Below are positions 1 through 6,075 of a stretch of DNA of 7,857 nt, in pieces (positions within the stretch are counted from its first letter, which is position 1; each line of letters starts with the position of its first letter). The notes below the pieces were generated by a model, which was given only the letters and a program-made list of their open reading frames with translations, did not search any database and was not told the origin of the DNA. The position numbers and the translations under genes were made by a program. This stretch comes from Deltaproteobacteria bacterium (GTDB lineage: Bacteria > JAUYMQ01): positions 1 to 7,857 of the forward strand of contig JAUYMQ010000229.1 in assembly GCA_030698575.1 (NCBI GenBank). The letters run 5' to 3'.

Positions 1-393
1 CACGAGGCCCAGCCGTGGCTGCAGGAAGCCGCGGAAGAACATCTCCTCTCCGAACCCGGAGAGAAGCGCGAGGGCCCAGACCTCCCGGCCTGAGAGCCGT
101 CCCAGGAGCGCAGCGAAGGCGTCGGCCAGCGCCCGCCCCCAGCGCGTATACTGCGTCGTGAGCGCCGAGAGACCCACCACGCCCAGCCCCGCGAGGGCGC
201 CGGTGACGAAACCGCCCACCGTATCCGCAACCGAGAAGCCCTCCGGATAAAAGAGGCCCGGCCCCTCGCTCGCCGCCTGCCACCAGAGCGGCACGGCCAT
301 GAGAAGCCCGTAGAAGGCCACGGCGGTCCGCATGAAGCGGCGGCGCGGCGCGGCCGTAGCAGGTTGCGCAGACTTATCGTGGCTCTCCGGCAT
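1..393 (-). CDS. CPBP-family intramembrane glutamic protease, 3'-truncated by the window edge
   Basis: This gene runs leftward and leaves the window; 131 N-terminal residues are visible. The CPBP signature EExxxR is clear at E116-E117-x3-R121 (context SGFGEEMFFRGFLQPR). In this family (Rce1/Abi-like proteases) these glutamates form the membrane-embedded catalytic site. Two hydrophobic segments precede it, around residues 22-40 and 57-78, after a short Arg-rich N-terminus (PRRRFMR) expected to stay in the cytoplasm. The remaining CPBP motifs (the conserved histidines) would lie beyond the edge. The ATG at 393 is preceded on the minus strand by a GGAGA-type ribosome site about 7 bases upstream. 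It is divergent from the TIGR02757 gene with a 65-base gap. The substrate is unknown. Family identity is secure; peptidase function is inferred from the motif. Confidence 0.88.
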   Translation of the reverse strand, partial: MPESHDKSAQPATAAPRRRFMRTAVAFYGLLMAVPLWWQAASEGPGLFYPEGFSVADTVGGFVTGALAGLGVVGLSALTTQYTRWGRALADAFAALLGRLSGREVWALALLSGFGEEMFFRGFLQPRLGLV

Positions 394-423
394 ATCATTC
401 TCCGAACAAGGCGCGCGCCCCTG

Positions 424-451
424 TTTCACAAGGCGGGGCGAAGGCTACAAT
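424..451 (+). promoter_or_regulatory. Candidate promoter of the TIGR02757 gene, possibly leaderless
   Basis: TACAAT at 446-451 matches the -10 consensus at five of six positions, in otherwise GC-rich DNA. The -35 region is weak (TTTCAC at 424-429, 16-base spacer). The -10 ends only 7 bases before the ATG at 459, so transcription would start at or next to the A of the start codon. No good ribosome-binding site precedes that ATG, which fits a leaderless transcript. Inference from spacing only. Confidence 0.4.
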
Positions 452-458
452 CTAGCCC

Positions 459-1328
459 ATGAAGGCGGCAATGAGGCGAAATCGCGCGGTGAACTGGACG
501 CTCCTGCACGCGCGGCTCGAAGGCCTCGCGCGCACTTACGACGCGCGCTACCTCGGCTCCGACCCCCTGCACCGCGTGCTGGCCTTTCGTTCCCGCGCCA
601 ACCGTGAGATCGGCGGATTCTTCGCCGCCGCGCTCGCCTACGGCAACGCGAAGGCCATCCTCGCGAGCCTCGACGATCTGTTCTCCCGCATGGACGGACA
701 CCCCGCCGCCTTCGTTCGCGCGTTCGAACCCCGGCGCGACGGCGCGAGACTGGCAAGCTTCCGGCACCGCTGGACCGTGGGAAAGGATGTGGCCGATCTC
801 GCGGAGATCCTGCAGGCGGCGCTCCGCGATCACGGCACGCTCGGTGCGCTCTTCACTCGCTGCCGGAGTGACGGCGAGCCCACGGTGCGCGAAGCGCTCG
901 GGCGATTCGTCGGCGCGCTTCTGGCCTATGCGCCGGAGCTTCCGCCGGGAGCCGGGGTGAGATACCTGCTCTCCTCGCCCGCGGACGGCAGCGCCTGCAA
1001 GCGGATGAACCTCTATCTCCGGTGGATGGTGCGGAGGGACGACGGGATCGATTGCGGCCTGTGGCGGGACGTGCCGCCCTCCGCGCTCGTCATTCCGCTC
1101 GACACGCATGTGGCGCGCATCTCGGGATTTCTCGGCCTCACGCGCCGCAAGACGCCCGACTGGAAGATGGCCGTCGAGATCACCGACGCGCTGCGCCGCC
1201 TTCACCCCGCCGACCCCGTGAAGTACGACTTCGCGATCTCGCGCCTGGGTATTCTCGATCACTGCCCCTCACGGCGTCACCTCCGCCGGTGCGCCGGTTG
1301 CCCGCTCCTCGAGATCTGCACCGCCTGA
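459..1328 (+). CDS. TIGR02757 (DUF2400) family protein, HhH-GPD glycosylase-like with Cys4 C-terminus
   Basis: The 289-residue product matches my recollection of the TIGR02757/DUF2400 family, whose function is not established. Recognisable family blocks are KRMNLYLRWMVR at 181-192 followed by DCGLW, then IPLDTHVARI at 212-221, and DPVKYDFAI at 252-260. The LDTH block resembles the catalytic-Asp segment of endonuclease III (VDTH), making D215 a candidate catalytic acid and K181 a candidate Schiff-base lysine, 34 residues earlier. Cysteines 269, 278, 281 and 287 form C-x8-C-x2-C-x5-C, close to the C-x6-C-x2-C-x5-C [4Fe-4S] motif of EndoIII/MutY. A DNA base-excision role is therefore plausible but inferred. 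The ATG at 459 lacks a clear ribosome site. The alternative ATG at 471 has a purine run upstream and would remove four residues. The stop lies 12 bases before the repeat array. Confidence 0.85.
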   Translation: MKAAMRRNRAVNWTLLHARLEGLARTYDARYLGSDPLHRVLAFRSRANREIGGFFAAALAYGNAKAILASLDDLFSRMDGHPAAFVRAFEPRRDGARLASFRHRWTVGKDVADLAEILQAALRDHGTLGALFTRCRSDGEPTVREALGRFVGALLAYAPELPPGAGVRYLLSSPADGSACKRMNLYLRWMVRRDDGIDCGLWRDVPPSALVIPLDTHVARISGFLGLTRRKTPDWKMAVEITDALRRLHPADPVKYDFAISRLGILDHCPSRRHLRRCAGCPLLEICTA

Positions 1329-1340
1329 ACGAACTTGGGG

Positions 1341-1476
1341 GGGATTGCTTCGTCGCTTCGCTCCTCGCAATGACATGCGATGGGACGCTCCTCGCAATGA
1401 CATGCGATGGGACGCTCCTCGCAATGACATACGGCGGGAGGCGCCCGCAATGACATACGGCGGGAGGCGCCCGCAA
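1341..1476. repeat. Tandem hairpin-forming array of a dispersed bacterial repeat
   Basis: The segment opens with an element flanked by the inverted ends ATTGC (1344-1348) and GCAAT (1367-1371). It belongs to the widespread dispersed repeat whose spurious translations (VIARSEATKQS, MSLRGAKRRSN) are common in bacterial annotations. Units of 27, 27 and 26 bases follow, marked by GCAATGACAT at 1367, 1394, 1421 and 1447; a degenerate GCAA at 1473 closes the array. The first two linkers carry TGCGA...TCGCA arms. The last two linkers instead carry GCGGG...CCCGC arms. Each unit can thus fold as a hairpin although the arm sequences differ. It sits between convergent genes and is non-coding in my reading. 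Confidence 0.85.
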
Positions 1477-1510
1477 ACGAAACCCCCGTGAGCGGCGATG
1501 CCCACAGGGG
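1475..1510 (-). terminator. Rho-independent terminator of the enoyl-CoA hydratase gene
   Basis: Read on the minus strand downstream of the stop at 1544, CCCCTGTG (1510-1503) pairs with CACGGGGG (1490-1483). The 8-bp stem has one U-G wobble and a 12-base loop, and is followed by TTTCGTTT (1482-1475). An outer 7-bp inverted repeat, ACGAAAC at 1477-1483 with GTTTCGT at 1517-1523, brackets it. That symmetry might let it also end plus-strand transcripts, although the plus-strand T tract is poorer. Confidence 0.6.
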
Positions 1511-1543
1511 TCAGGTGTTTCGTCTTGTGCTGGGGGATCGCGG

Positions 1544-2344
1544 TCAGCGCCCCTCGAACTTCGGCGGGCGCTTCTCCTTGAAGGCCCGAGGGCCCTCCCG
1601 CGCATCCTTGGACATGAACACAGGCATGGCCAGCTCGAGCTCGTGGGCCAGGGCCTCCTTCACGGGCAGCCCCTGGTTCTCGACCACCGCCTGCTTGATC
1701 GCTTTCACGGCCAGCGGGCCGTTCGCGGCGATCTTCTTCGCAATCTCCTCGGCCTTGGCCATGAGCTGGTCTCCCGGCACGACGTAGCTCACGAAGCCCA
1801 TGTCGAGCGCCGCCTTCGCGTCCCACCGATCGCCGGTCAGCAGATACTCCATGGCCCGGCTGTAGGGGATCTGACGCGGCAGCCGCACCGATGAGCCGCC
1901 CATCGGGAAGATCGCCCACTTCGCTTCCGTGAGCGCGAAGGTGGCCTTCTCGGAAGCAACGCGGATGTCGGTGGCCTGAACCAGTTCGCATCCCCCGGCA
2001 AGGGCGTAGCCGTTCACCGCCGAGATGACCGGCTTCCAGAGCTCGAAATCTCTGAGGAGCGCCTTCTGCGAAAGCGTCGGATCTGCCTGGAGCGCCTTGT
2101 CGGCCTCGGTTTCAGGCTGGCGCGCGCCGGTGATGAGGGGGATGAGTTTTCCGAGATCGGCGCCGGAGCAGAACGCGTCGCCGGTGCCGGTCACGATGGC
2201 CACGCGCATGTCGTCGTCGTCCCGGAAATCCACCCAGGCGTTCGCGAGCGCCACCACCGTTTCGGGATCGAGCGCGTTCTTCGCCTCCGGTCGGTTCAGC
2301 CGGACGTAGGCGATGTGATCCTTCTTTTCGTAAACGACGGTCAT
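1544..2344 (-). CDS. Enoyl-CoA hydratase/isomerase family protein (crotonase fold)
   Basis: A 266-residue crotonase, the normal length for the family, which acts on acyl-CoA thioesters in the cytoplasm (typically hydration of trans-2-enoyl-CoA in beta-oxidation). The oxyanion-hole segments are SGADL at 60-64 and ALAGGCE at 114-120. Both glutamates used by classical hydratases appear present: E120 (GGCE) and E140 (LTEAKWAIFPMGG, matching the PE..LG..PG.GG region). The C-terminus SKDAREGPRAFKEKRPPKF (245-263) is a typical crotonase ending. I chose the ATG at 2344 because AAGAGG lies 6 bases upstream. A GTG at 2362 would add six residues (MKKRFA) but has no comparable ribosome site. It is divergent from plsB, with its own TATAAT promoter, and a terminator follows. 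True hydratase is more likely than isomerase because both Glu are kept; the substrate is unknown. Confidence 0.92.
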   Translation of the reverse strand: MTVVYEKKDHIAYVRLNRPEAKNALDPETVVALANAWVDFRDDDDMRVAIVTGTGDAFCSGADLGKLIPLITGARQPETEADKALQADPTLSQKALLRDFELWKPVISAVNGYALAGGCELVQATDIRVASEKATFALTEAKWAIFPMGGSSVRLPRQIPYSRAMEYLLTGDRWDAKAALDMGFVSYVVPGDQLMAKAEEIAKKIAANGPLAVKAIKQAVVENQGLPVKEALAHELELAMPVFMSKDAREGPRAFKEKRPPKFEGR

Positions 2345-2416
2345 GGCAAACCTCTTTTTCACGATGGGGAGTTACCCGGCGGCCCCGCCGGCGCCCACCC
2401 GAGTGCGGGCCGGGCG

Positions 2417-2447
2417 ATTATAGCCGAAGCCTCGCGCGGCGCGCCAA
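2417..2447 (-). promoter_or_regulatory. Promoter of the enoyl-CoA hydratase gene
   Basis: On the minus strand a perfect TATAAT occupies 2422-2417. TTGGCG at 2447-2442 (four of six to TTGACA) lies 19 bases upstream. Transcription would begin near 2410 and give a leader of about 65 bases before the ATG at 2344. Confidence 0.6.
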
Positions 2448-2464
2448 CGCCCGGATGAATTTGA

Positions 2465-2493
2465 TTCACTCCGACGTCGACCTGGGGTATAAT
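2465..2493 (+). promoter_or_regulatory. Promoter of plsB (and the downstream GNAT gene)
   Basis: A perfect TATAAT at 2488-2493 is preceded, with an optimal 17-base spacer, by TTCACT (2465-2470, four of six to TTGACA). The predicted start is near 2500, about 78 bases before the ATG at 2578. This site lies inside the 5' extension of the plsB reading frame and argues against the upstream ATG at 2455. Confidence 0.65.
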
Positions 2494-2577
2494 GAGCCGA
2501 TTCCCCGACGGACCGCCGTAGCGTCGGCCGACCGGAAACCATCCACGCGCCGCGCCCACCGGAACCGGACGAAAGTC

Positions 2578-5259
2578 ATGTCATCGAGTAACCGCCAGCC
2601 GGACGATGAAATCTTGAAAGAAACGCCGAAGCCTCCTCCCGAGGACGGCCCGCCCGCTGATCCATGGACGGCCATGCTCACACGGTTCAACCGCCTGGCC
2701 TGGTGGTTCGGCAAGAAGGTCTCGAGCCACATCGAGCTGGATACCGACGAGGTCGAACTCATCCGGCAGCGCGCGCGTGAGGGGACCATCGTTTACGTGA
2801 TGCGCTACCCCTCTCTCATCGACACGCTGCTGGTGAACATGCTGCTGCTGCGAGAGGGACTTCCGCTGTCGCAGATTTCGAACGGCAAGGCTACAGGCTC
2901 GCTCCGCCCGATACGCGAGCAGCTTACCGTGTTCCTGGGGCGATTCATCCCCTTCCTACGGAAAACGCGGCTCGGAAGCGACCCTCAGTCGCACTGGCAG
3001 CGGTTCGTGGCGCTGGCCGAAGCGGGCAAACCGCCGCTGCTCTACCTGCGCGGCGCCAAGCTCGGAATCTACATGCGGCGCTCCCACGCAGTCGAGGCGC
3101 AGGAGAGCGAGAAGGACTACATGGCCGAGCTGGTGCGGATGCAGTGGAGCGGCAAGCAGCGGATATTCTTCGTGCCGCTGGCTGTCTTCTGGCGCGCAAG
3201 GCCGCGCCAGCAATCGAGCCGCGCCGCCCTCTCGTCAATTTTCTACGGCCTGAAGGAGCGCCCGGCCGACCCGAAGAAGTTCGTGACCTTCCTGCTGAAC
3301 TACAGCAACCTGCTCGTGAGGATCGGCAAGCCGGTCGATCTGAAGGCCTTCATCGAGGAGCGGGGCCGCGAGGGCCAGGGCGCCATCGTGAAGCGCGTGC
3401 GCCGGATGCTGCAGATCTTCCTCTACCGTGAAGAAAAAGTCGTGCACGGCCCGATCATCAAACCGCGCCGCGCCATCCGCGAGATCGTGGTCGATGATCC
3501 CGACACCCGCGCCATGATCGATCGCGTGGCGGACGCGACCGGTGAGGACGTCGCCAAGGTGCGCAGGCGCGCTGCCGCATATTTCATCGAAATCGCGGCG
3601 AACTTCCACGGCACCTACATCGCCTTCCTGGACTTCATCTTCAACTGGGTGTTCCGGCGCACCTTCAGCGGCCTGGAGGTCACGGGGCTGGAGCAGGTGA
3701 CCGAGTTCGGCAAGCGGAACCCGCTCGTGCTGCTGCCCTGCCATCGCAGCCATTTTGACTACATGATCGTATCGAGCCTCTTCTACCATTCGCATCTGTC
3801 GCCGCCGCACATCGCCGCGGGGATCAACCTCTCCTTCTGGCCACTGGGGCCGCTGTTCCGGGGAGCGGGCGCCTACTTCCTGCGGCGGAGCTTCGGAGAC
3901 AACGCGCTCTACAAGACGGTGTTCCACAAGTACATCACCTTCCTCATCAAGGATGGGTACACGCAGGAAATCTTCATCGAAGGGGGCCGATCGCGCACGG
4001 GAAAGCTTCTCAATCCGAAGCTCGGGATGCTCTCGATCCTCGTCGAGGCCTATCTGGAGGGCATCCGGCGGGACCTTTATTTCGTCCCCGTCGGGATCAC
4101 GTACGAGCGGCTGGCCGAGGAAAAAGTCTACGTTCGCGAGCTGCAGGGAGAGAGGAAGGAGAGCGAGAGCATCAGGTCGATAGTGCAGGCGAGGTCGGTG
4201 CTGAAGCGCCGCTACGGAAAGGTCCACCTGAATTTCGGAGAGCCTATTTCCCTCCGGGAAGCCGTCGGGGACCGCCTCGAGCCTTTCCGCGCCGCCTACA
4301 AGGCCAACACGGGCGAGGAGGAGCGGCACGCCTTCATCGAAGTTCTGGCCTATCGCGTGCTCCGCGCCATCAACATGAACGTGACCGCCACGGTCTCGTC
4401 CCTGGCGGCCACGGCCCTCCTGGCGTATGCCAAGAACGCCATCCGGCGGGACGAGTTCTTCGAGACGGTTCACACACTGCGATCGCTGCTGCGAGTGCGC
4501 CACGCGCCCATGAGCGAACCCCTGGCCCAGGAGGATCTGGATTTCGAAAGCATGGTCCAGTTCCTGATCTCATCCGACCTGGTCGGGGAGCTGAAAGATG
4601 CGCGGGAAGTCGTCTACACGTTCGACGACAAGAAGAGGTGCGCGCTCGACTTCTACAAGAACAACATCATCCATTTCCTCGTGGTGCCGTCGATCCTCAG
4701 CCAGGCGCTTCAGCGCGGCATCACGCGGACGGAGTTGTGGAAGGATCTGTTCTGGTGGGTGCGCCTTTTCCGGTACGAGTTCTTCCTGCCCGATGACAGG
4801 ATCGTGGAGAACCGGGCCGAGATCTACCTGGGCCACTTCATCTCGGAGAAGCTCGTCGGGGAGAACGCCGAGGGCATCACGCCGACGCCGGAGGGGCGAG
4901 AACAGCTGGCGTTGTACGCCGGAATCCTCGCGAACTTCCGGGAGGGTTACTTCGCCGTGATCGAGGCCGTCTCGAACCAGCGACAGTGGCCCGTGCCCGA
5001 GAAGCGGCTTCTCTCGGAGATCGGCCTCACCTTCAACAAGTTCTTTATGCTCAAGGAGGTCCACCGGCCCGAGTCGAAGAATCCGGTCGTGTTCAAAAAC
5101 GCGCTTCTGTTCCTCATCTCGAACGGGCAACTGACGGTCCACCAGTCGAGCGTGGGAAAGGGCAAGTCCACCACGCTGTATGAGCAGGGGCCCCGCTTCC
5201 AGGATCTGGCGGAGATCCAGCGCATACTCTCCCGTGGCCTGAGAAATAATGATTCGTAA
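2578..5259 (+). CDS. plsB: Glycerol-3-phosphate 1-O-acyltransferase (PlsB type)
   Basis: The 893-residue product transfers an acyl group to sn-glycerol-3-phosphate to give lysophosphatidate, the first step of phospholipid synthesis at the inner membrane. All four GPAT motifs are present: HRSHFD at 389-394 (H389 and D394 catalytic), GAYFLRR at 431-437, FIEGGRSR at 466-473 (glycerol-phosphate binding) and FVPVG from 502. Long stretches (PPHIAAGINLSFWP, VHLNFGEPISL) match E. coli PlsB closely. E. coli PlsB has 807 residues with its histidine at 306, so this protein is about 80 residues longer on the N-terminal side, including a Pro/Glu-rich, probably disordered stretch at 1-40. The open frame extends to an ATG at 2455, but the promoter lies inside that extension. 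I therefore prefer the ATG at 2578, preceded by a GGACGAAAG purine run. The stop overlaps the GNAT start by 11 bases, so the two are probably cotranscribed. Confidence 0.95.
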   Translation: MSSSNRQPDDEILKETPKPPPEDGPPADPWTAMLTRFNRLAWWFGKKVSSHIELDTDEVELIRQRAREGTIVYVMRYPSLIDTLLVNMLLLREGLPLSQISNGKATGSLRPIREQLTVFLGRFIPFLRKTRLGSDPQSHWQRFVALAEAGKPPLLYLRGAKLGIYMRRSHAVEAQESEKDYMAELVRMQWSGKQRIFFVPLAVFWRARPRQQSSRAALSSIFYGLKERPADPKKFVTFLLNYSNLLVRIGKPVDLKAFIEERGREGQGAIVKRVRRMLQIFLYREEKVVHGPIIKPRRAIREIVVDDPDTRAMIDRVADATGEDVAKVRRRAAAYFIEIAANFHGTYIAFLDFIFNWVFRRTFSGLEVTGLEQVTEFGKRNPLVLLPCHRSHFDYMIVSSLFYHSHLSPPHIAAGINLSFWPLGPLFRGAGAYFLRRSFGDNALYKTVFHKYITFLIKDGYTQEIFIEGGRSRTGKLLNPKLGMLSILVEAYLEGIRRDLYFVPVGITYERLAEEKVYVRELQGERKESESIRSIVQARSVLKRRYGKVHLNFGEPISLREAVGDRLEPFRAAYKANTGEEERHAFIEVLAYRVLRAINMNVTATVSSLAATALLAYAKNAIRRDEFFETVHTLRSLLRVRHAPMSEPLAQEDLDFESMVQFLISSDLVGELKDAREVVYTFDDKKRCALDFYKNNIIHFLVVPSILSQALQRGITRTELWKDLFWWVRLFRYEFFLPDDRIVENRAEIYLGHFISEKLVGENAEGITPTPEGREQLALYAGILANFREGYFAVIEAVSNQRQWPVPEKRLLSEIGLTFNKFFMLKEVHRPESKNPVVFKNALLFLISNGQLTVHQSSVGKGKSTTLYEQGPRFQDLAEIQRILSRGLRNNDS

Positions 5260-5740
5260 GGCCACCCAGGCCGACGTGCCCGTCATTCACCGCCTCGTGG
5301 AGCATTACGCCCGCAAGGAGCGAATGCTGCACCGATCCCTTGAAGACATCGCCGAGCACATACGCTGCTTCAGCATGGCGGAGGACGGCGGGCGCGCCGT
5401 GGCCTGCTCGGCGCTGCACGTCTACGCCCCGGATCTGGCGGAGATCAAATCGCTTGCCGTGGACGAAGCCTTCACCCGGCGGGGACTGGGCGCCGGGCTT
5501 GTGCACTACCAGCTCGAGGAGGCCGCGGCCCTGGGCATCGGGCGTGTCTTCGCGCTTACCTACGAGGCGCCCTTTTTCGAGAAGCAAGGTTTTCATCTTT
5601 CCGACAAGCAGGGAATGCCCGAGAAGATCTGGCGCGACTGCATGTACTGCCAGAAGTACGACGACTGCGACGAGGTGTGCGTCGCCATCGACATCGACAC
5701 GCGCCGCCCCGCATCCGTCCTCCCCGTCGTCGACGGCTAG
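5249..5740 (+). CDS. GNAT N-acetyltransferase, possible short-form N-acetylglutamate synthase
   Basis: A 163-residue GNAT enzyme using acetyl-CoA. The acetyl-CoA pyrophosphate-binding motif is R77-R78-G-L-G-A-G83 after the beta strand EIKSLAVDEAF, and the usual late strand/helix FFEKQGFHL follows at 109-117. The tail MPEKIWRDCMYCQKYDDCDEV carries cysteines 131, 134 and 140 (C-x2-C-x5-C). This resembles the W(K/R)DC..C.KF..CDE ending I associate with single-domain N-acetylglutamate synthases (ArgA-like) of Gram-positive and deltaproteobacterial genomes. Arginine-pathway function is therefore plausible, but no arg gene is nearby, so I give no symbol. The start ATG lies inside the end of plsB (11-base overlap) with only a weak GAGAAA ribosome site, which suggests translational coupling. 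The substrate could instead be another amine. Confidence 0.85.
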   Translation: MIRKATQADVPVIHRLVEHYARKERMLHRSLEDIAEHIRCFSMAEDGGRAVACSALHVYAPDLAEIKSLAVDEAFTRRGLGAGLVHYQLEEAAALGIGRVFALTYEAPFFEKQGFHLSDKQGMPEKIWRDCMYCQKYDDCDEVCVAIDIDTRRPASVLPVVDG

Positions 5741-5877
5741 ACAGATCCAGCCTCCGGCGGTTCAGCCCGGCTTCCTTCAGCTCCTTCGCGCGAGATCAGG
5801 TCGAAAACTTTTGTCCCGGAATCGGGATTCGCCCGGCCGGCGGGCAGAATCAGCGCAGTCCGCAACTCTAAAAATTC

Positions 5878-5906
5878 TTTCCGGCGCAGGCGGCCTGTGC
5901 TAGCCT
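5878..5906 (+). promoter_or_regulatory. Candidate extended -10 promoter for the LysM leader
   Basis: TGCTAGCCT at 5898-5906 fits an extended -10 (TGnTAnnnT). A weak -35 (TTTCCG, 5878-5883) lies 17 bases upstream, and an A/T-rich patch at 5866-5880 could act as an UP element. The start would be near 5913, giving a leader of about 160 bases. Moderate to low certainty. Confidence 0.4.
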
Positions 5907-5952
5907 GAACGTGCGTTGAGAGTGTCGGCCCGTCGCAGCCGGGCCGCCTCGT

Positions 5953-6000
5953 GTGTCGCGCAGGGTGTCGCGCAAGATATCGCGCAGGATACTGACAAGG
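5953..6000 (+). repeat. Four imperfect 12-bp tandem repeats in the leader
   Basis: Consecutive units GTGTCGCGCAGG, GTGTCGCGCAAG, ATATCGCGCAGG and ATACTGACAAGG follow with exact 12-base spacing. The first three share TCGCGCA (5956, 5968, 5980); the fourth has diverged. They lie between the candidate promoter and the terminator-like hairpin. The repeat length is a multiple of three, so the units read as VSRR-like tetrapeptides, but no ribosome site supports translation. They could be protein-binding sites, part of a leader RNA structure, or a neutral microsatellite. Confidence 0.7.
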
Positions 6001-6006
6001 GGTGAG

Positions 6007-6051
6007 AGGTCCCGTGCAGACCATAACGGTCGGCGGGGCCTTTGTGTTTTT
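6007..6051 (+). terminator. Terminator-like hairpin in the LysM leader (candidate attenuator)
   Basis: AGGTCCCG at 6007-6014 pairs with CGGGGCCT at 6034-6041 (8 bp, one U-G wobble). A nested GACC/GGTC stem (6019-6022 with 6028-6031) lies inside the loop, and the T-rich run TTTGTGTTTTT (6041-6051) follows directly. This has the form of an intrinsic terminator. Its T tract ends only 24 bases before the LysM start codon, leaving no room for a promoter in between. It is therefore either an attenuator controlling that gene, or the end of upstream transcripts with readthrough. Confidence 0.55.
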
Positions 6052-6075
6052 CGGGATCGGGGGGAGGAGGAGAAC

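Larger units (their letters stand above)
5741..6075. other. 335-base gene-free region: operon end and leader of the LysM gene
   Basis: I see no convincing coding sequence here. The left part has two adjacent GC hairpins without a T tract: TCCCG/CGGGA at 5814-5827 and GCCCG/CGGGC at 5831-5845. An A/T-rich patch follows at 5866-5880, then a promoter-like element, a block of four 12-bp repeats and a terminator-like hairpin (all listed separately). A perfect ribosome site, AGGAGG at 6065-6070, lies 5 bases before the ATG at 6076. Confidence 0.6.

Noticed and set aside
410-419. Perfect palindrome GGCGCGCGCC between the divergent CPBP and TIGR02757 genes
   Set aside because: Alternating GC palindromes of this length are expected by chance in GC-rich DNA; no known operator matches.
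426-1262. 278-codon minus-strand open frame opposite the TIGR02757 gene
   Set aside because: It is a shadow of a family-supported gene, with Arg/Gly/Glu-rich low-information sequence and no ribosome site noted.
1341-1476. CRISPR-like appearance of regularly spaced repeats
   Set aside because: Units are contiguous with no unique spacers, and the core is a known kind of dispersed repeat. No cas genes are nearby.
1180-1605. Minus-strand open frames through the repeat array (and plus frame 1022-1453)
   Set aside because: Their repetitive peptides are the typical spurious translation of this repeat, and they overlap the ends of two well-supported genes in other frames.
2455-2577. Upstream ATG start for plsB
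   Set aside because: A promoter with a perfect TATAAT lies inside this stretch, so its transcript would not contain the upstream ATG; the added residues resemble no PlsB sequence I know.
3235-4503. 422-codon minus-strand open frame inside plsB
   Set aside because: It is antisense to conserved PlsB motifs; long antisense frames are expected in GC-rich coding DNA, and the product shows no recognisable domain.
5814-5845. Paired GC hairpins as terminator of the plsB-GNAT operon
   Set aside because: The stems are only 5 bp and no T tract follows on either strand, so I mention them only as part of the gene-free region.
5953-6075. Upstream GTG start extending the LysM protein by 41 residues
   Set aside because: It would translate tandem repeats and the hairpin, put 41 residues ahead of the signal peptide, and ignore the perfect AGGAGG before 6076.
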